This document shows positions 61,401 through 64,000 of a DNA stretch of 64,000 nucleotides, in pieces. Position 1 is the first letter of the stretch. Each line of letters begins with the position of its first letter. Source of the DNA: Aphis gossypii (Eukaryota > Arthropoda > Insecta > Hemiptera > Aphididae). The stretch covers positions 36,787,213-36,851,212 of the forward strand of contig NC_065531.1 in assembly GCF_020184175.1 (NCBI RefSeq), read 5' to 3'. The position numbers were made by a program, and so were the translations under genes. The notes under the pieces were generated by a model. The model did not search any database. It saw only the letters and a program-made list of their open reading frames with translations, and was not told the DNA's origin.

Positions 61401-62491
61401 TATGACAAATGTGCGATGTTCACTGGTCCATGCCATTGTGCCTACTAAAAATGGCACGTACACCACTGTCCATCGATACCCCTTTTATAGTTGTACCATC
61501 ACCACAACTCACATAGCACAATCTCTAAATATGGTAGGTTTTTTTGCCGGACCTTGTATTATGTTAATACTGACTATTACAATAAAGGGAAAATGTAAAG
61601 AACAATCAATGTTGTAACATTATTAAATTTATTGATGTTCTTTAAAAAATAGGTTTCCGTTCATCACTAATAGAAATGCATTCAAATAATTGTATTTTGT
61701 ATGCAAAATGAAGTATAGATACCACATTGATTGTAATGGTTACTGATAAGATGTCTGTTACATATTTTATAAAATCAATTTTAAATTTTAGTATTAAAAT
61801 TTTATTGTATGGATAATGTAAATCTATATTTATTTGTAGCAGTATAATCACACAGAGTACAAAAATGTTTTGTAAATAGTATTTATAAAATATTGATGTT
61901 ATATTCAATATAATATTATTGTTGATTTAATATTACAAAAAATATAGTTAAATATATATATTAATATAGTACTATATTGTCTATAAACTAATTTTAAGTT
62001 AATGACAAATTATGATGTTTCATCTAATTTTAATAGTGTTTTTACTATAAATTTTTATAATTTTGTTCAGGGTGTGAAGATTGTAATAAGCTATATCAAA
62101 ATGAATCAAATTGTCCAATTCATCGAGTTAATAGTATCATTGATCTAGCTGTACAAACTAGAGCTAGGGCATCATTACCTGCTACACATTTAAGAATTAT
62201 GAAAATTAAAACTCAAGAAAATTTAAATAATAGTGAGTGCCGCTATACTCTATATCACAAAAGACTTAACACTATTGCGCACCTAAATTAAACATATAAT
62301 TATAATTATTGTTTTTTTTTAAGAGTTTGGAGTATTTGCAAGGAAAACAATTCAAAAACATACCCAGTTTGGCCCATTAGAGGGTGTTAATATCAAGGAT
62401 GAAGATTGTGTTGAAGAGCCTATCAATGATGAATTTAAATATTTATTGGAAGTAGATAAACAGTTTAGACGAATTGATGTATCAAATGAAG
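58455..62491 (+). CDS. PRDM10: PRDM10-like PR/SET-domain zinc-finger protein, N-terminal part (3' truncated by window)
   Basis: Six coding exons: 58455-58568, 58689-58824, 58915-59580, 59669-59806, 62071-62232, 62324-62491. They run in frame for 461 codons and stop at a phase-1 donor; the remaining exons lie beyond the window. The first 330 or so residues are acidic, Asn/Ser-rich and probably disordered. Then come a zinc-knuckle-like motif (WCEDCNKLYQNESNCPIH), the linker TRARASLP, and the start of a PR/SET domain (FGVFARKTIQKHTQFGPLEG). This order and these words match PRDM10 as I remember it; PRDM15 or PRDM4 remain possible. PRDM proteins are nuclear transcription regulators in which the PR domain precedes an array of C2H2 fingers, not yet reached here. 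A splice acceptor at 58441-58442, 12 nt before the ATG, indicates an upstream non-coding exon. Confidence 0.78.
59986..60639 (-). mobile_element. hAT non-autonomous element, second copy (654 bp), in a PRDM10-like intron
   Basis: Same family as 12838-13487 but in the opposite orientation: identical tagggctaggattta ends, with an exact 8-bp target duplication gtgattaa (59978-59985 and 60640-60647). The same hAT C-terminal relic is legible on the minus strand at about 60195-60320 (FKYAPITSCDVERSFSQYKS), with a 12-bp duplication in it compared with the other copy. Confidence 0.92.
61001..61556. mobile_element. Palindromic Tc1/mariner-type foldback element (556 bp)
   Basis: Ends cagtgtccgac / caaggtccggc (reversed) abut TA on each side (60999-61000 and 61557-61558). 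Left and right halves are inverted copies for over 200 bp. Each half carries the N-terminal helix-turn-helix coding segment of a mariner-like transposase. The right half on the minus strand reads MAWTSEHRTFVIGEYIRKGS followed by AISTQRAFCIRF; the left half carries a damaged version on the plus strand at about 61128-61222. No catalytic domain is present. Confidence 0.78.
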
Positions 62492-64000
62492 GTAAGGGAT
62501 TTTAATGGATAAATTAATTATTGGGTTATCATTAAGTGTATGTACTGTGTATATAGATGGTAGTTTTAAACTTTGAGTTAGAATAAATTTTATATTATTT
62601 AAATATTTGTACGTGATAAATGCAATGATTTCCAGCTAAAAATTCTTGATTGAAGTAATATCTACTATAGGGTTTGTTTTGCTAATAGGATGTGTTTTTT
62701 TAACTATTATGTTTTATTATGTTTGGTGATACTTTAAGTAATATATGTAGCGTTTGAAAGTTTCAAAATAAGTAAACTTGGTGCAGTGCTGGATTTAGAA
62801 CAGGTGCCGTCCTAGGCCTTTTTAAATATGCCACTCCTACCCCAAGAAAAAAAAATGTAGTAAATATTTATATAATTTTTTTTTTTTCATTTCTTACAAA
62901 ATTGTTGGCCTAAGCGTAAATCCGGCCTTAACTGGGTGTCTAGTAGAGAGTTGATTAAACTTTATAACTAAATATTTTATAATGAAAACTACTTAACTGT
63001 TTTTATTTTAGTTTTAATTTTACTTGTATAATACACTTATTTTAAAATTGTTTATATTTAAAACTGAAGCATTGAAAAAAGATTTTTAATAATATACCTA
63101 TTATATTATTTTAATAACTCTTTAAAGTTTGAGGTATAATATTATATTATTATAGTATTATAGACTATAGTCTAAATTATTATAATATGAATATTTTTGA
63201 GGGGATCTAAAAAAATAGCAGTGTGAATGTTGAATATGGTGAACATTGTTATATACTACTTAATACTAGTAAAATTTTAGTTTAGGTTATTTAGTTTACG
63301 TAAATGCACAGTACTGAATTTAGAGTAAGTGGAAGGCTCAATGCCTACCCAAAATATTGAAATATTGGGGTCTTCTCTGAAAAATTATTTTTTCTTTGCT
63401 ATATAATAACTAGATTTATATTCAATATAAATGTTATGTATTATAAAAGTTTTATATTCTGTTAAAACATTTGAAATATGATGTTTTACAGCAAAAATTG
63501 ATAAAATATTCTTAAAATACCTATAAAAAAAAAAAATTATTGTAATTAGTTTATTAAGCCATAATTTTTTCTTTGATCGAACAATTTGCAATCTGTATTT
63601 GATAACACAATAAATGAAAAAGATGACAGACATAATACTTACATAATAAAAACAACACATGAAGCCTGTGTTGAAAAAAATCATCCAGCTATGGTAATCT
63701 CTGGCAATTTTGTTTTAATTCATAATAAATTAATAGGCCATGACTCCAGTTCCTCTTGAGGAAGCATGGTGGAGAACCATAATTTATTACTTCATAATCA
63801 TATTCATAAGCAAAAAAATAAAAAATAAAAATAAAATCAATATAATTATGATTTAATATTGATTATTATTTATATGCATTTACATCAGAACAATGATAGT
63901 ATATATTAATGATGATTAATTGTGTTATTTATTTTAACATTAAAAATATGCATGTTATATTTATTGATATTTGTATAAAAAATGTCATTGAATCTACTGC
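62492..64000 (+). other. Downstream intron of the PRDM10-like gene (open at window end)
   Basis: AT-rich; contains the 147-bp MITE at 62784. No further PR-domain exon was found before the window end. The small minus-strand ORFs here show no family features. Confidence 0.6.
62784..62930. mobile_element. hAT-type MITE (147 bp)
   Basis: Ends cagtgctggattta and taaggccggattta (reversed), flanked by a near-exact 8-bp duplication (acttggtg / actgggtg). Confidence 0.6.

Noticed and set aside
61239..61466. 75-aa minus ORF as a gene
   Set aside because: It is the N-terminal mariner helix-turn-helix remnant in one arm of the palindromic element at 61001-61556.
1..64000. CRISPR arrays, bacterial operons, rRNA or clear tRNA genes
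   Set aside because: Nothing with regular short repeats and unique spacers, no prokaryotic gene organisation and no convincing tRNA fold was seen; the window is spliced animal nuclear DNA.

Overview
The window is animal nuclear DNA, very AT-rich, with intron-containing genes (many introns only about 60-70 bp), canonical GT-AG junctions and abundant small DNA transposons. Gene content, base composition and the recurring 'aggtac'-type words suggest a hemipteran, most likely an aphid. That assignment is an inference; no species marker was tested. All multi-exon models were read by eye from splice sites. For the five complete spliced host genes and the MULE transposase, the exon lengths sum to a multiple of three.

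Layout: (1) 1-466, + strand, the 3' end of a GLMP/NCU-G1 lysosomal membrane glycoprotein gene. (2) 2013-11792, - strand, dalao/BAP111 (SMARCE1), the HMG-box subunit of the SWI/SNF (BAF) complex, with a huge Gln/Pro-rich exon containing a 30-bp coding minisatellite. (3) 11897-14820, a MULE DNA transposon with an apparently intact FLYWCH + DDE transposase. A 650-bp hAT element sits inside the transposase's 68-bp intron. (4) 16056-18234, +, eIF3 subunit L, convergent with (5) 18360-21418, -, the NMD factor SMG9. (6) 22493-39093, +, mitochondrial ribosomal protein uS9m (mRpS9). Its 10.7-kb intron contains, on the opposite strand, (7) a complete pyrexia-like TRPA channel gene (29089-34408) whose GC-rich upstream region is tandemly duplicated (two copies of about 1.3 kb). 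(8) 43177-45837, +, an intronless second pyrexia-like TRPA paralogue, head-to-head with the first. (9) 45838-58454, gene-poor, with a TTAA-flanked foldback MITE, a decayed hAT transposase, one unrecognised 159-aa ORF (52633-53112, -), a non-autonomous MULE-like element and a foldback repeat. (10) 58455 to the window end, +, the N-terminal half of a PRDM10-like PR/SET protein whose introns carry hAT and mariner-type elements.

The host genes do not form one pathway. They cover chromatin remodelling, translation initiation, mRNA surveillance, mitochondrial translation, lysosomal function, sensory cation channels and transcriptional control. The most notable features are the transposon nested in a transposon intron, the antisense ion-channel gene nested inside mRpS9, the duplicated promoter-proximal block of that channel, and the repeat-driven expansion of the BAF subunit tail. 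Several transposons were delimited to the base by exact target-site duplications.
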